Source of the DNA: a virus | IMG/VR virus record: IMGVR_UViG_3300027852_000111 | Location: 1-36,533 of that record | Length of the DNA stretch: 36,533 nt | Strand: one strand, 5' to 3' | In this document: piece after piece, positions 1 through 8,706 of the stretch | Position numbering within the stretch: position 1 is the stretch's first letter | Layout: every line of letters begins with the position of its first letter | Program-made: the position numbers and the translations under genes | Notes under the pieces: generated by a model | What the model was told of the DNA's origin: nothing | Seen by the model: the letters and a program-made list of their open reading frames with translations, nothing else | Database searches by the model: none

Positions 1-133
1 GGTAACGCGCGAGCACAAATGATTTCTAGTGATAGAATTTCTGAGTTAACTTAACTAATATTACGACGTTATGGGGATTATTGTTGATCATCGTTGATAT
101 TATGCGTATTTAATTAATTATTGGAGGTTTATT
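1..133 (+). promoter_or_regulatory. Left-end leader upstream of the packaging/structural operon
   Basis: This stretch has no gene. It is AT-rich and holds a palindrome AGTTAA-C-TTAACT (44-56), two GTTGAT copies exactly 10 bp apart (83-88 and 93-98), a TATTAT box (98-103) that could be a -10, and a strong Shine-Dalgarno GGAGG (123-127) six bases before the first ATG. No well-spaced -35 was found. In cos phages with lambda-type terminase, this position next to the small terminase gene commonly holds cos and terminase-binding repeats, so the repeats could serve packaging, transcription, or both. Neither role is proven by sequence alone. Confidence 0.4.
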
Positions 134-466
134 ATGTTCATTGAAATGTTAATGTTAATGGTGGTTGGTCACTTTATTGCTGATTATCCGCTTCAAGGTG
201 ATTTTTTATCAAAGGCTAAAAATCACAAACAGCCTATTCCCGGTGTACCGTGGTATCAGGCACTAACGGCACATTCTGCAATCCATGCTGGTTTTGTCGG
301 TGTCATTACCGGATCAATAATGATTGGTTTGTTTGAATTTGTCATTCATTGGGTGATTGATTTTGCTAAGTGTGACGGTCGATTGTCTTTTAACCAAGAT
401 CAGGTTTTGCACATATTGTGTAAGTGCTTGTGGGTCATTATCTACCCCGCGTTATTATTATGGTAA
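134..466 (+). CDS. DUF3307-family small membrane protein
   Basis: A 110-aa hydrophobic protein. Two family signatures are visible: HFIADYPLQGDFL near residues 13-25 and HWVIDFAK near residues 77-84, matching the H..aDf.lQ and HW..D..K pattern I associate with DUF3307. Helices with conserved His, Asp and Lys alternate with hydrophobic stretches (about residues 50-70 and 90-110), so it is probably an inner-membrane protein. The start has a GGAGG Shine-Dalgarno at ideal spacing. The role of DUF3307 in phages is unknown to me; it sits just ahead of the terminase genes and is probably co-transcribed with them. The stop overlaps the next start (ATGGTAA). Confidence 0.7.
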   Translation: MFIEMLMLMVVGHFIADYPLQGDFLSKAKNHKQPIPGVPWYQALTAHSAIHAGFVGVITGSIMIGLFEFVIHWVIDFAKCDGRLSFNQDQVLHILCKCLWVIIYPALLLW

Positions 467-708
467 AACGTACACGAAACGACCCCTGCCCTGTTGATAT
501 CACACTTGACGGTGTTCAGGTTAAACACATTGTTGAAGCAGATGATGAACTTGGTTATGTAAAACGATGGGTAACGGACACATCCGGCGCATTCGTAGGT
601 GACCCTAATGTTCCGGGAATACTTTTGACCGAAACGGTTTATGGTAAAGTAGTCATCACGCCGCGTGTTCAAAACACCCCTGTTGGTCAGGTAACACATA
701 CGCGATGA
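460..708 (+). CDS. Hypothetical protein preceding small terminase
   Basis: I do not recognise this 82-aa protein. I chose the ATG at 460, which overlaps the preceding stop, over an in-frame GTG at 424 that lies deep inside the upstream gene. The product starts MVKRTRNDPC and is mixed charged/beta-type, with no membrane segment or clear motif. Its stop codon overlaps the small-terminase ATG as ATGA (705-708), so it is translationally coupled to the packaging genes. That context suggests a head or packaging accessory role, which is inference only. Confidence 0.6.
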   Translation: MVKRTRNDPCPVDITLDGVQVKHIVEADDELGYVKRWVTDTSGAFVGDPNVPGILLTETVYGKVVITPRVQNTPVGQVTHTR

Positions 709-1280
709 CTACAAATCTACCAAGACAAGATGGCGAATTTTCACTACCAAATGAACTGGCAGCGGAATTAATCGGCACGACCACAACCACCTTATGGCAA
801 TGGGGTAAACAGGTTGACCCGCCACCGCGAAATGATGACGGCACATACCCTGCAAAAGCACTTGGTCAATGGATGCGCCAAAAGCAAATTATGCGCCGTA
901 ATGCGAAATCAGGTAATTATCCGTATATGCCTGACGGTGTGGTTATTCGTCATAAAGGTTTACCGTCTGGTGTGCCTACAAAAACCATGGACACAGAACG
1001 CATGCGTAAAGAAAGCGCACAGGCCGATAAGGTAGAAATGGAAAATGAACTCCAACGCGGCAATCTTGTTAAAGCATCTGATGTCGAACAGGCGTGGTCT
1101 GATATCTTAAGTCGTGTTAAAATGCGTATGATGCAGGTGCCGTATGTATCGGCCATGTTAGTTGTTGGTGATGATGACATGCCGTCTGTACAGGAAAAAA
1201 TCAAAAGCGCCGTAAAAGATGCATTAACTGAAATGTCAGCAGATTGGCAAGCTGCCGCTGATGAAGATAAGGACGATTAA
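705..1280 (+). CDS. terS: Terminase small subunit, Nu1-like
   Basis: A 191-aa protein with an N-terminal winged-helix-like segment (about residues 13-60, SLPNELAAELIGTTTTTLWQ...), followed by a charged helical segment (about 95-125) and a C-terminal helical/acidic tail ending DEDKDD. This layout fits lambda gpNu1-type small terminases, which recognise the packaging site and recruit the large subunit. The DNA-recognition helix is preceded by short Thr runs. The gene lies directly upstream of a gpA-type large terminase, as in lambda. It starts in an ATGA overlap and ends one base before the terL ATG. It also carries an internal KGLPSGVPT stretch, discussed in the findings. Confidence 0.82.
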   Translation: MTTNLPRQDGEFSLPNELAAELIGTTTTTLWQWGKQVDPPPRNDDGTYPAKALGQWMRQKQIMRRNAKSGNYPYMPDGVVIRHKGLPSGVPTKTMDTERMRKESAQADKVEMENELQRGNLVKASDVEQAWSDILSRVKMRMMQVPYVSAMLVVGDDDMPSVQEKIKSAVKDALTEMSADWQAAADEDKDD

Positions 1281-1281
1281 A

Positions 1282-3153
1282 ATGGCGTATCCGTTCCTTA
1301 GTGTAAAGGTCATTGCTACAGCAGCTTTGGCAGTTCTATCACCACCACCTGATCTTACAGTTAGTCAGTGGGCAGACAAATATCGCCGCTTAAGTGCTGA
1401 AAGTTCAGCCATGCCGGGTATTTATCGCACTAGTGTGACTGAGTATATGCGTGAACCCATGGATATGGTCGGGACACCGGGTGTTCGCCGGATCACCTGC
1501 ATGTTTTCAGCACAGGTTGCTAAATCCACATTTCTTGAAAATGTAATCGGTTATTTGATGCACTACGACGCATGTCCTATTTTACATGTGTCACCAACAC
1601 TTGCGTCTATGAAAATGTTCTCAAAGGAACGGTTGTCGCCAATGTTACGCGATACACCTGTGCTGAAAGGACTGGTTAAGGACGCAAGATCACGTGATAG
1701 TGATAATACCATCGACACAAAGAAGTTTCCCGGTGGAAATTTGGCAATGGTGGGCGCAAACGCACCTGCTGGTTTGGCTTCGCGCCCTGTACGCGCTGTT
1801 TTTTTCGATGAAGTGGATCGTTTTGAGCGGTCAGCAGGTAGTGAAGGTGACCCGATTGCCTTGGCTATCAAACGTGCAACAACATATTGGAACCGCATCA
1901 TCATCATGGTGTCGACACCCGGCAACAAAGGTGCGTCCAGAATTGAAGAAGAGTTTGAGAAGGGCGACCAACGGTATTATTACGTTCCGTGTCCTGACTG
2001 TGGACACTACCAGCGTTTGCGTTGGGAACATGTTCATTTCGATAAGGAAGACCCTGACGGTGCTGTTTATGTATGCGCCGCGCCTGAGTGCGGATCAATC
2101 TGGGATGACGCCACACGTAATAAAATTGTTCACAAGGGGCATTGGCGTGCCACAAAACCCTACAACGGCAACATTTCCTATCACCTGAACCAGTTGTATA
2201 GCCCTTTTGCACCGCTGGCAGATGGTGTGCGTGAGTTCTTGGAAGCGAAAGGCAACCCTGAATTATTGAAGACATGGGTTAACACATTCCTTGGTGAGAC
2301 ATGGGAAGATGCAGGTGAGCGCATCGACTACACGGACGTGATGGATAAACAGGAAGAATATGAAAGTCAGATACCATACGATGTGACGTTATTGACATGT
2401 GGTGTGGATATCCAAGACACATGGTTTGAAGCTGAGATTGTTGGGTGGGGTGATGACAATAAATCATGGTCAATTGACCATAAGAAATTCTACGGTGACC
2501 CCTCAACACCTGCGCCATGGGCTGAATTACGTGCATACTTAAAACAAATATATGTTCATCCTGAATTTGGTGAAATACCGATACGTTCCACATGTGTTGA
2601 CACTGGTGGTCACTTTACAACCGAAGTGTACAAATTCACTGCTGCCATGACACGTGTGTATGCGATCAAAGGTGTAGGTGGTGAAGGTAGGCCAATGGTC
2701 GGTAAACCATCACGCGCCAACGTGTTAAAAATACCATTATATCCGTTGGGTGTTCATACGATTAAAGAAACCGTTGCTGCCCGATTAAGGATAGATAATC
2801 CTGATTTGGCTGGTAACTGTGTGTTCCCGAAAGGTGAAGGCTATGATGACAGTTATAATGATGATTATTTTAAAGGTTTGGTATCTGAAAAACTAATCAC
2901 TAAGTTCAAAAACGGACGCAAAGTGAAGGAATTTCTGCCGTTTCGGAAGCGCAATGAACCTTGGGATTGCAGGGTTTATGCTACTGCTGCGTTAGAGATT
3001 ATGGGCGTTGACTTAAATGCACAAAGACGAGCATTGATGAATGAGGTAATGCGTGCTAAACCCATCGAAGAAACTGTGGTTGAAGAAAAACCATATACGC
3101 CTTCAAAAACCAGAAGGAAGAAGAAGTGGGTAGATGGATGGAAAAATGATTGA
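1282..3153 (+). CDS. terL: Terminase large subunit, lambda gpA family
   Basis: The ATP-driven DNA packaging motor and nuclease, 623 aa. From the ATG at 1282 (right after the terS stop; an in-frame ATG at 1261 lies inside terS), the ATPase shows a gpA-type Walker A-like loop SAQVAKST at about residues 76-83 and Walker B VFFDEVD at about 173-179. A zinc-binding insertion CPDCG...CAAPECG follows near residues 235-270. The C-terminal nuclease has acidic motifs in CGVDIQD and CVDTGGH. The tail is strongly basic (SKTRRKKKW). The gpA family typically cuts at cos, so this phage probably has cohesive ends. The end overlaps the next gene by 20 bases. Confidence 0.93.
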   Translation: MAYPFLSVKVIATAALAVLSPPPDLTVSQWADKYRRLSAESSAMPGIYRTSVTEYMREPMDMVGTPGVRRITCMFSAQVAKSTFLENVIGYLMHYDACPILHVSPTLASMKMFSKERLSPMLRDTPVLKGLVKDARSRDSDNTIDTKKFPGGNLAMVGANAPAGLASRPVRAVFFDEVDRFERSAGSEGDPIALAIKRATTYWNRIIIMVSTPGNKGASRIEEEFEKGDQRYYYVPCPDCGHYQRLRWEHVHFDKEDPDGAVYVCAAPECGSIWDDATRNKIVHKGHWRATKPYNGNISYHLNQLYSPFAPLADGVREFLEAKGNPELLKTWVNTFLGETWEDAGERIDYTDVMDKQEEYESQIPYDVTLLTCGVDIQDTWFEAEIVGWGDDNKSWSIDHKKFYGDPSTPAPWAELRAYLKQIYVHPEFGEIPIRSTCVDTGGHFTTEVYKFTAAMTRVYAIKGVGGEGRPMVGKPSRANVLKIPLYPLGVHTIKETVAARLRIDNPDLAGNCVFPKGEGYDDSYNDDYFKGLVSEKLITKFKNGRKVKEFLPFRKRNEPWDCRVYATAALEIMGVDLNAQRRALMNEVMRAKPIEETVVEEKPYTPSKTRRKKKWVDGWKND

Positions 3154-3733
3154 TCCTTTTGACCTAAGTGAAGCACCCGAAGGCGAGCCTTTAAATTTCT
3201 CTACCGATCAATCCGTTCAGTGGCAACGATGTGTTAACATCGACAGCGCTTTATATACGGTCAGATACAAACTACGCCCCTATGCACCATTGGCAGATGG
3301 TGTTGCTGCCATAGACCAAGATATTACAATGGCGGTTGTGTCAGGCACAGATTGGGCTGTTGATCTTGTACCCGCTGATATGACAGATTGGGTTTCTGGT
3401 GATTTTTTCTGGGATTTAATCGTTACACGCATTGCTGATGATCGTGAATTGATTGTAGACAGTGGTGAAATTGAGATATTTACAACCACATCTGAGCGTA
3501 GATCACACGCGCAAATCATGGTCAAAAAGATCGAAAGCGTGTTGAATAACCGTGCAGATAGTGATGTCGAAAGCTATTCTGTTAAGTCGCGTTCAATCAC
3601 TAAAATGTCAGTGTCAGACCTTCGTCAGTGGCGCGATTACTACATGCGTGAAATCAATAATCAACCAAGGCAACTTGGTATTTTTAATGACAAACCAACC
3701 AATGTAAATTCAATTCGGGTAAGGCTTAAATAA
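3134..3733 (+). CDS. gpW-position head-tail connector with extra N-terminal beta domain
   Basis: A 199-aa protein in two parts. Residues about 20-125 look like a BppU/Ig-like beta domain (alternating hydrophobic strands, a WVSGDFFWDLIV...DDRELIVDSGEIEI core). Residues about 130-195 contain SVKSRSITKMSVSDLRQWRDYYMREI, which resembles the helical gpW-type connector. In lambda, gpW lies between terL and the portal, exactly the position here, but is only about 68 aa; the N-terminal domain is therefore an addition. Start choice: ATG at 3134 behind a GA-rich Shine-Dalgarno; ATG at 3146 (overlapping the terL stop) is an alternative. The stop overlaps the portal start (TAATG). Confidence 0.6.
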   Translation: MDGKMIDPFDLSEAPEGEPLNFSTDQSVQWQRCVNIDSALYTVRYKLRPYAPLADGVAAIDQDITMAVVSGTDWAVDLVPADMTDWVSGDFFWDLIVTRIADDRELIVDSGEIEIFTTTSERRSHAQIMVKKIESVLNNRADSDVESYSVKSRSITKMSVSDLRQWRDYYMREINNQPRQLGIFNDKPTNVNSIRVRLK

Positions 3734-5286
3734 TGTCTATATTTGCACGTATTTTTGGGCTAGCCCCTTCTGTAATCGAAGCGAAATCGAACGTCCCTTC
3801 TGTAAAACGGTCACGTCGTTCACACCGCAACCCTGTAAAATCACGCGGCTATACTGCCGGAATGAATAAAGCATATTATGGTGATTTCGCGTCATCGCCC
3901 GGTTCTGCTGATTATGAATTGGCAAATGTATTGCCGAAGGTTCGAAATAAGATACGTGCGATGGCACGAAACAGCAGTGCAGGTAAGCGTTATATCCGGT
4001 TAATGCGTGACAATGTGGTAGGTGTTGCCGGGTTCAAACTAACCGTGCGTGTGATGAAACATGATGGTGTCTTGGATACTACGTTAAATACGAACGTTGA
4101 AAAAGCATTCAAATCATTCATGCGGAAACCAATGGTTGATGGTAAAACATCAGGTAACCAATTTCAGAAACTACTTGTATCTGCTTATTGCAACGACGGT
4201 GAAGTATTCGTTGAACGAGTGGAAAACGCTAAATACCCTGACGGGTTCAAATTTAACGTGTTTGAAGGTGACCTACTTGATGAAACATTGAACACAATTA
4301 ACCCGAACACAGGCAATGAAATTCGACTTGGTGTGGAAATCGATAAGAACGGTGAACACGTTGCGTACCATTTCCTGCATCAACACCCCGGTGATATGTC
4401 ATGGGTAATGCCGCGAACTAACACACGTTATCGCCGCGTATCTGCATCAAAGATATTACACCTGTATGAGCGCCTTCGCCCCGGTCAAACACGTGGTGAA
4501 CCACCTGCAAGTTCCGTACCTAATTCCGTCAAAATGATTGATGGATATCGCGAAGCCGAAGTGACAGGACGTAGGGTAAAAGCAAGTGCCATGGGTATTC
4601 TTACCGAAAGTGCAATGGCAGATGGTGATACTGATCTTACGGGCATGGCTGATCGCGAAGACACTGTTGACGACACATTTGAAATGGACGTGGAACCCGG
4701 CACATTCAAAAAATTACCACGTGGTCTTGATCTTGAAATGTTTGATCCCGGTGGAACAGTTAGTGATTTTAGTGATTTTGAACAACAACTTAAAACCGAT
4801 GTTTCCATGGGCTTAAACATATCACCTGTGTCTTTGGGGTATGAAACGGCTAAGTTATCCTATTCAACACATCGTGGTATCATTGGTGAAGATCGTGAAC
4901 ACTATAGAAACACGCAGCAATTTTTCATTGAAGGTGGGATGGAAGAAATATTCCTTATGTGGTTGCCATCACACGTGGCATTCAATGTTGATAGTAAAAT
5001 CTTACCAAGTCGATCTAAAATCATCCTTGAAAGCTTTGGTTTTTCAGGTCGTGGTTGGGATCAAATCGATCCATCAAAAGATGTAAAAGCGGATAATGAA
5101 GCAATGGCATCACGGTCTAAATCATTATCACAAGTAGTGAGTAAAGCAGGGCGGTCTTTGGAAGAACATTTACGTGAGATACAACAGGATGAACAACTGC
5201 TTAGTGATTATGGTTTGACCCAAGACTTTGGTGGTGCTAGTAATATTGAAACTAAACCTAGTAGTGGTGATGATGATGATGAATAA
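3733..5286 (+). CDS. Portal protein, lambda gpB family
   Basis: A 517-aa portal subunit. It begins with a short basic segment, then a region rich in Y, D and R (ARNSSAGKRYIRLMRDNVVG near residues 76-96) and a core including CNDGEVFVERV and VSMGLNISPVSLGYE, all typical of lambda-class portals, which form the dodecameric ring used for DNA entry and tail attachment. The length is close to lambda gpB (533 aa). The acidic tail ends DDDDE, encoded by GAT/GAA repeats that supply the tandem ATGs of the next gene, so the two reading frames overlap. Confidence 0.92.
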   Translation: MSIFARIFGLAPSVIEAKSNVPSVKRSRRSHRNPVKSRGYTAGMNKAYYGDFASSPGSADYELANVLPKVRNKIRAMARNSSAGKRYIRLMRDNVVGVAGFKLTVRVMKHDGVLDTTLNTNVEKAFKSFMRKPMVDGKTSGNQFQKLLVSAYCNDGEVFVERVENAKYPDGFKFNVFEGDLLDETLNTINPNTGNEIRLGVEIDKNGEHVAYHFLHQHPGDMSWVMPRTNTRYRRVSASKILHLYERLRPGQTRGEPPASSVPNSVKMIDGYREAEVTGRRVKASAMGILTESAMADGDTDLTGMADREDTVDDTFEMDVEPGTFKKLPRGLDLEMFDPGGTVSDFSDFEQQLKTDVSMGLNISPVSLGYETAKLSYSTHRGIIGEDREHYRNTQQFFIEGGMEEIFLMWLPSHVAFNVDSKILPSRSKIILESFGFSGRGWDQIDPSKDVKADNEAMASRSKSLSQVVSKAGRSLEEHLREIQQDEQLLSDYGLTQDFGGASNIETKPSSGDDDDE

Positions 5287-7201
5287 CGAATTGATTAAGC
5301 GCGAAGCACCTGTTGCGGATACGTTGGAACATCGTAATTTAGGTATGAGTTTTGAACGCTCAGGCGATGGCGCAGAAGCCACATATATTTTCCCACTGTC
5401 GTCAGAAACACCTGTTCCACGCTGGCGCGGTAATGAAATTTTAGTGCACGACAAAAAATCTGTTGATTTGACGTTCCTTAACAGTGGTCGTGCGCCTTTG
5501 TTGTATCAACATAATTCATGGTCAGGTCAAATTGGTGTGATCTTGAAAGCATGGTTAGACGCCAAGCGTGTTTATGTTGAAGTTAAATTTAGCCGTCGCC
5601 CGGAGGCTCAGGCGGTCAAAATGGATGTCGATGACGACATCATGCGGAATGTTTCGATTGGATATAATGTGTCCAAAGTCGAACATACGGAACGTGACGA
5701 TGATCTACCAAGTGAATATCGCGTTACGCAATGGAAACCGATGGAAGCCTCTATCGTGTCGATACCTGCTGATGAAACAGTCGGTGTGGGTCGAGCAAAC
5801 CAACTAAATATGGAGGGCATCATGCCTAACACAAATCCCGTAACCCCTGCTGCTACTCCACAAAATGGTGGCGCACAGGGTCAACGTGCGTCGGGCGGTC
5901 TACCGTCAGGCACACCCCCGGCTGATGGTGTCATCGCTGGTAATGTACTGAGCGATGAAGCACGTGCTGCTGAGATTGCAGATCAAATGTCAGAAATCAC
6001 GGCCCTTGGCCGTTCGCACAATCGCGCTGATGAAGCTGCTGCTTTTATTGAAAAGGCAATGCGTGCAGGGGCGGTTCCGTCACTTGCTGCATACCGTGGT
6101 GAATTGCGTATGGCGCTACCCGATGACGTGCCGTTGGTTAACAACGATATTGGTATTTCAAACCAAGAAGCGCGTGAGTTTTCAATTGTTCGCCTAGCAC
6201 GCACATTTCAAGATGGTGCGCGTAATGAAGATTACGAAGCCGCTGCATTTGAAATGGAAGCTACCGAAGCTGCTGCACGCAATTTCAACGGACAGACAAA
6301 CGGTGCGCGCTTGCCCGAAGAAATCATGCGTAACTGGTCAACGTTCGGTCAGGACGGTGTTCGTGCGCCAATGGCCACAACTGCACACCCTAACGTGCAA
6401 ACTGTTGATCACTTGGCAAATCGCTTCATCGATAATTTGCGCAATCAATCGGCAATTCTACGGGCTGGTGTTACGATCCTTCCGGGTCTGGATAGCAATG
6501 TGGAAATCCCCGGTGGTGACACAAATTCTGCCGCTGCATGGTTAGCTGCTGAGGGCGATGACGCTGCCGAAACCAACCCGACATTCCGTAAGATCACCCT
6601 GTCTGTAAAAGACATCGCTGGTCGTACTGAAATGACACGGCGTATGCTGATGCAATCAACCATTTCCATGGAAATGTATGTGCGTACTCAGTTGTTGACC
6701 GCGATTGTGTTGGGTATTGATCTTGCAGGTTTGCAGGGTTCCGGTGCAGCGGGTGTACCAGAAGGTATCAAAAACACTACTGGTATCGGGTCAGCAACGT
6801 TTGCTGCCGCACAACCAACACGTGATGAAATCATTGACATGCGTACAGAAGTAGCGGGTAACAACGCGCTTCTTGGTAACCTGCACTTCTTATCCAACTC
6901 CAACATGGTTGGTGGTTTCTTGAAAACCAAATTGGATGCTGGTTCTGGTCGTTTCTTGATGGAAAATGACGGTGATCGCTTGATTGGTCACAGCAACATC
7001 GAAAGCAACCAAGTTACCGATGGTGACTTATTCTTCGGCAACTGGTCAGATATGCTGATGGGCATGTGGGGTGGTCTTGATTTGGATCGTGATACAAGTA
7101 TCTTGTTCAAATCAGGCGGCATCATGCTTCGTGCAATTCAGTCGGTTGACTTTGGTGTACAGCGTGTAGGTTCGTTCGTTCTTGGTAACGACGGGGTATA
7201 A
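5279..7201 (+). CDS. Prohead protease-major capsid protein fusion
   Basis: One 640-aa polyprotein. Residues 1-180 are an HK97-type prohead protease: His in LLYQHN (about 78), Ser in NVSIGY (about 126), and Glu in MEASIVSIPAD (about 156). Residues about 182-300 are a Pro/Ala/Gly-rich then helical linker, possibly the scaffold (delta) domain. Residues about 300-640 are an HK97-fold capsid protein with AWLAAEGDDAAETNPTF, a TEMTRRML helix region and a GLQGSGAAGVPEGI loop. Four tandem in-frame ATGs (5270, 5273, 5276, 5279) leave the exact start open; 5279 best fits the weak GGTG. Such fusions are known in other phages. A strong internal start exists at 5822. Confidence 0.9.
   Translation: MNNELIKREAPVADTLEHRNLGMSFERSGDGAEATYIFPLSSETPVPRWRGNEILVHDKKSVDLTFLNSGRAPLLYQHNSWSGQIGVILKAWLDAKRVYVEVKFSRRPEAQAVKMDVDDDIMRNVSIGYNVSKVEHTERDDDLPSEYRVTQWKPMEASIVSIPADETVGVGRANQLNMEGIMPNTNPVTPAATPQNGGAQGQRASGGLPSGTPPADGVIAGNVLSDEARAAEIADQMSEITALGRSHNRADEAAAFIEKAMRAGAVPSLAAYRGELRMALPDDVPLVNNDIGISNQEAREFSIVRLARTFQDGARNEDYEAAAFEMEATEAAARNFNGQTNGARLPEEIMRNWSTFGQDGVRAPMATTAHPNVQTVDHLANRFIDNLRNQSAILRAGVTILPGLDSNVEIPGGDTNSAAAWLAAEGDDAAETNPTFRKITLSVKDIAGRTEMTRRMLMQSTISMEMYVRTQLLTAIVLGIDLAGLQGSGAAGVPEGIKNTTGIGSATFAAAQPTRDEIIDMRTEVAGNNALLGNLHFLSNSNMVGGFLKTKLDAGSGRFLMENDGDRLIGHSNIESNQVTDGDLFFGNWSDMLMGMWGGLDLDRDTSILFKSGGIMLRAIQSVDFGVQRVGSFVLGNDGV
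5812..5824 (+). promoter_or_regulatory. Internal Shine-Dalgarno and ATG for free capsid protein
   Basis: A GGAGGG motif (5812-5817) lies four bases before an in-frame ATG at 5822 (six bases when counted from the GGAG core). This is the best ribosome site near the fusion gene, clearly stronger than the one at its annotated start. It falls exactly at the junction between the protease domain and the linker. Initiation here would give a 459-aa scaffold-like linker plus capsid product without the protease, ending at 7201. Confidence 0.6.
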
Positions 7202-7220
7202 TAACCCTTCTTAAGATTAG

Positions 7221-7242
7221 GGTCAGCGGTAACCTGCTGACC
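7221..7242 (+). terminator. Hairpin after the capsid gene
   Basis: A perfect 7-bp inverted repeat, GGTCAGC (7221-7227) and GCTGACC (7236-7242), with an 8-nt loop, 19 bases after the capsid stop. No T run follows, so it may be a weak terminator, an RNA processing site, or a stabiliser of the capsid mRNA 3' end. Confidence 0.4.
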
Positions 7243-7298
7243 TTCAAAGCCTGACACGCTAAACTGTTTTAACGCAAATCGACATTGGAGATAAAATC

Positions 7299-7541
7299 AT
7301 GTCAGATAATAAGAAAAAAGGTAACATTCGTGCACTAAAATCGTTTCGTGTTGGTGGCGCACCTATTCAGGTAGGTCAGGTGATTTCGAAACGTGAATTC
7401 AGCAAAACTGGTGATTGGCAAAACCTATGCCACATGTCACCACCTAAAGCGGAAGAAACCAACGATCCCGTTGGTGACGGTAAACCCAAAACCAAAGGCA
7501 AAGGTAAAACCGAAGGCAAACTACCCGGTGGTACCACCTAA
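7299..7541 (+). CDS. Small capsid-adjacent protein, SH3-like
   Basis: An 80-aa protein of unknown function. Residues 8-45 (RALKSFRVGGAPIQVGQVIS) look like a small SH3-like beta barrel seen in many short phage structural proteins that lie after the capsid gene. The rest is a low-complexity Lys/Gly/Pro tail with KTKGKGKTEGK. A GGAGA Shine-Dalgarno precedes the ATG. The position between capsid and head-tail joining protein suggests a head accessory or completion role. The stop overlaps the next start (TAATG at 7539-7543). Confidence 0.6.
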   Translation: MSDNKKKGNIRALKSFRVGGAPIQVGQVISKREFSKTGDWQNLCHMSPPKAEETNDPVGDGKPKTKGKGKTEGKLPGGTT

Positions 7542-7858
7542 TGCCAATGGCGTGTCTGGAAACAGATTTAGATGTTATTTTCTCTTCCTCAGAATTTGGG
7601 GAAGAGATTTTAGCCGTTCTGAATAACTATACAGACAAACCAATAGCTGGCATTTTTGATGATGAACATATTGACGCACAAAACGGCGAAGGGATAACGG
7701 TACTTATTCCTGAAACCACATTTACATGTGCATCATCAAAGCTGCAAGATATTGCTGAGGGGCAAATCCTAACAGTTCGAAATACTGATTATAAAGTTCG
7801 CATGTGGAAACATGATGGTTCAGGTGTGACTGTTATATACTTGGAAGACGCATGTTAA
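7541..7858 (+). CDS. Head-tail joining protein, gpFII-like
   Basis: A 105-aa protein with an N-terminal helix and a beta-rich body (GEGITVLIPETTFTCASS..., then DYKVRMWKHDGSGVTVIYLED). The pattern of a short beta sandwich with a final V..V..L strand, the length and the place right before the tail terminator match lambda gpFII-type head-tail joining proteins. It would bind the bottom of the head connector and receive the tail. Function rests on position and fold-like pattern rather than on catalytic residues. Confidence 0.65.
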   Translation: MPMACLETDLDVIFSSSEFGEEILAVLNNYTDKPIAGIFDDEHIDAQNGEGITVLIPETTFTCASSKLQDIAEGQILTVRNTDYKVRMWKHDGSGVTVIYLEDAC

Positions 7859-7859
7859 A

Positions 7860-8297
7860 ATGGCACACGTAAGAACGCAGATACGCAATCTGGTCAAGAG
7901 CGCATTGAAAACTGCCTTCCCTTCCTACAGTATATTTTCATCAAGGAAATATGCGATAAATTCCGATGAATTACCTGTCATTGATATGAAGTTCTTGAAT
8001 GAAAACTCAGAAACTATATCAATGGATAACCTGCATCAAAACACAGCTTCGTTATATATTCGAACAACAATTGCGGCAGCAAGTGAAAATCTGGACGATG
8101 ATTTAGATAGTATTTCGGTGCTGCTTGATGCGGCAATGGACGGTGCCGGATTGGACAATATCGTCAAGCATTGGGATTTAGTACAAACTAACTTTACGGA
8201 TAGTGCAGATGGTGTTAAACCATTAGCAGAAATAGTAATGCGGTACGATATGGTGTACCATACACGTGGCGGCAACAGCGAAGTTGCAATAACATAA
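7860..8297 (+). CDS. Tail terminator, gpU-like
   Basis: A 145-aa protein starting MAHVRTQIRNLVKSAL, the helical beginning typical of lambda gpU-family tail terminators, followed by strands and a helix SENLDDDLDSISVLLDAAM, and a C-terminal strand LAEIVMRYDMVYHT. gpU forms a ring that caps the tail tube and fixes its length. It begins one base after the preceding stop, with no strong Shine-Dalgarno, implying coupled translation. The neighbours on both sides (head-tail joining and tail tube) agree with this role. Confidence 0.75.
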   Translation: MAHVRTQIRNLVKSALKTAFPSYSIFSSRKYAINSDELPVIDMKFLNENSETISMDNLHQNTASLYIRTTIAAASENLDDDLDSISVLLDAAMDGAGLDNIVKHWDLVQTNFTDSADGVKPLAEIVMRYDMVYHTRGGNSEVAIT

Positions 8298-8307
8298 GGA
8301 TTATATC

Positions 8308-8706
8308 ATGAGTACCATTTTCGGTGAAGCAGGTTCGGTTAAATTCGGCGCTGGTGTCGTTGCTGAAATCAAGAACTTTAAACTCAATCAAAGCGCGGCA
8401 ATGCTTGACGCACATGTTATGGGTTCGGGTGGTTGGGATAAGAAGAAGACAGGGTTAAAAAACTGGTCTGTCGATCTTGAATGCCTGTATGATCCTTCGG
8501 ACGCCACTGGTCAATTAAGTGTTCGTGTCGGTGATGAAATCGCCGCTGTGGAAATGTACCCAGAAGGTGACACAACAGGTCTTGAATTTTTCAGCGGTGC
8601 TGGAATTGTTGAGACAGTTGATTACACGGTAGCGCACGATGGTCTTATTGAATACACAATGAAGATCATGGGTAACGGCGCACTAACACCTGCTGATGTA
8701 GCATAA
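8308..8706 (+). CDS. Major tail tube protein
   Basis: A 132-aa protein preceded by AAGGA at good spacing. It shows the tube-protein pattern: GSVKFGAGVVAEIKNFKLNQSA at the start, GLKNWSVDLECLYDPSD in the middle and an EMYPEGD...GLEFFSGAGIVETVDYTVAHDGLIEYTMKIMGNG end. Tail tube subunits stack as hexamer rings. The stop overlaps the chaperone start (TAATG), as is common between tube and chaperone genes. The product is expected to be among the most abundant virion proteins. Confidence 0.85.
   Translation: MSTIFGEAGSVKFGAGVVAEIKNFKLNQSAAMLDAHVMGSGGWDKKKTGLKNWSVDLECLYDPSDATGQLSVRVGDEIAAVEMYPEGDTTGLEFFSGAGIVETVDYTVAHDGLIEYTMKIMGNGALTPADVA

Noticed and set aside
1-133. Exact direct terminal repeat between the two window ends
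   Set aside because: The first bases (GGTAACGCGCGAGC) do not match the last bases; no terminal redundancy could be found by eye.
1694-2188. 164-aa plus-strand frame inside terL
   Set aside because: It overlaps the terminase ATPase region in another frame and shows no recognisable features.
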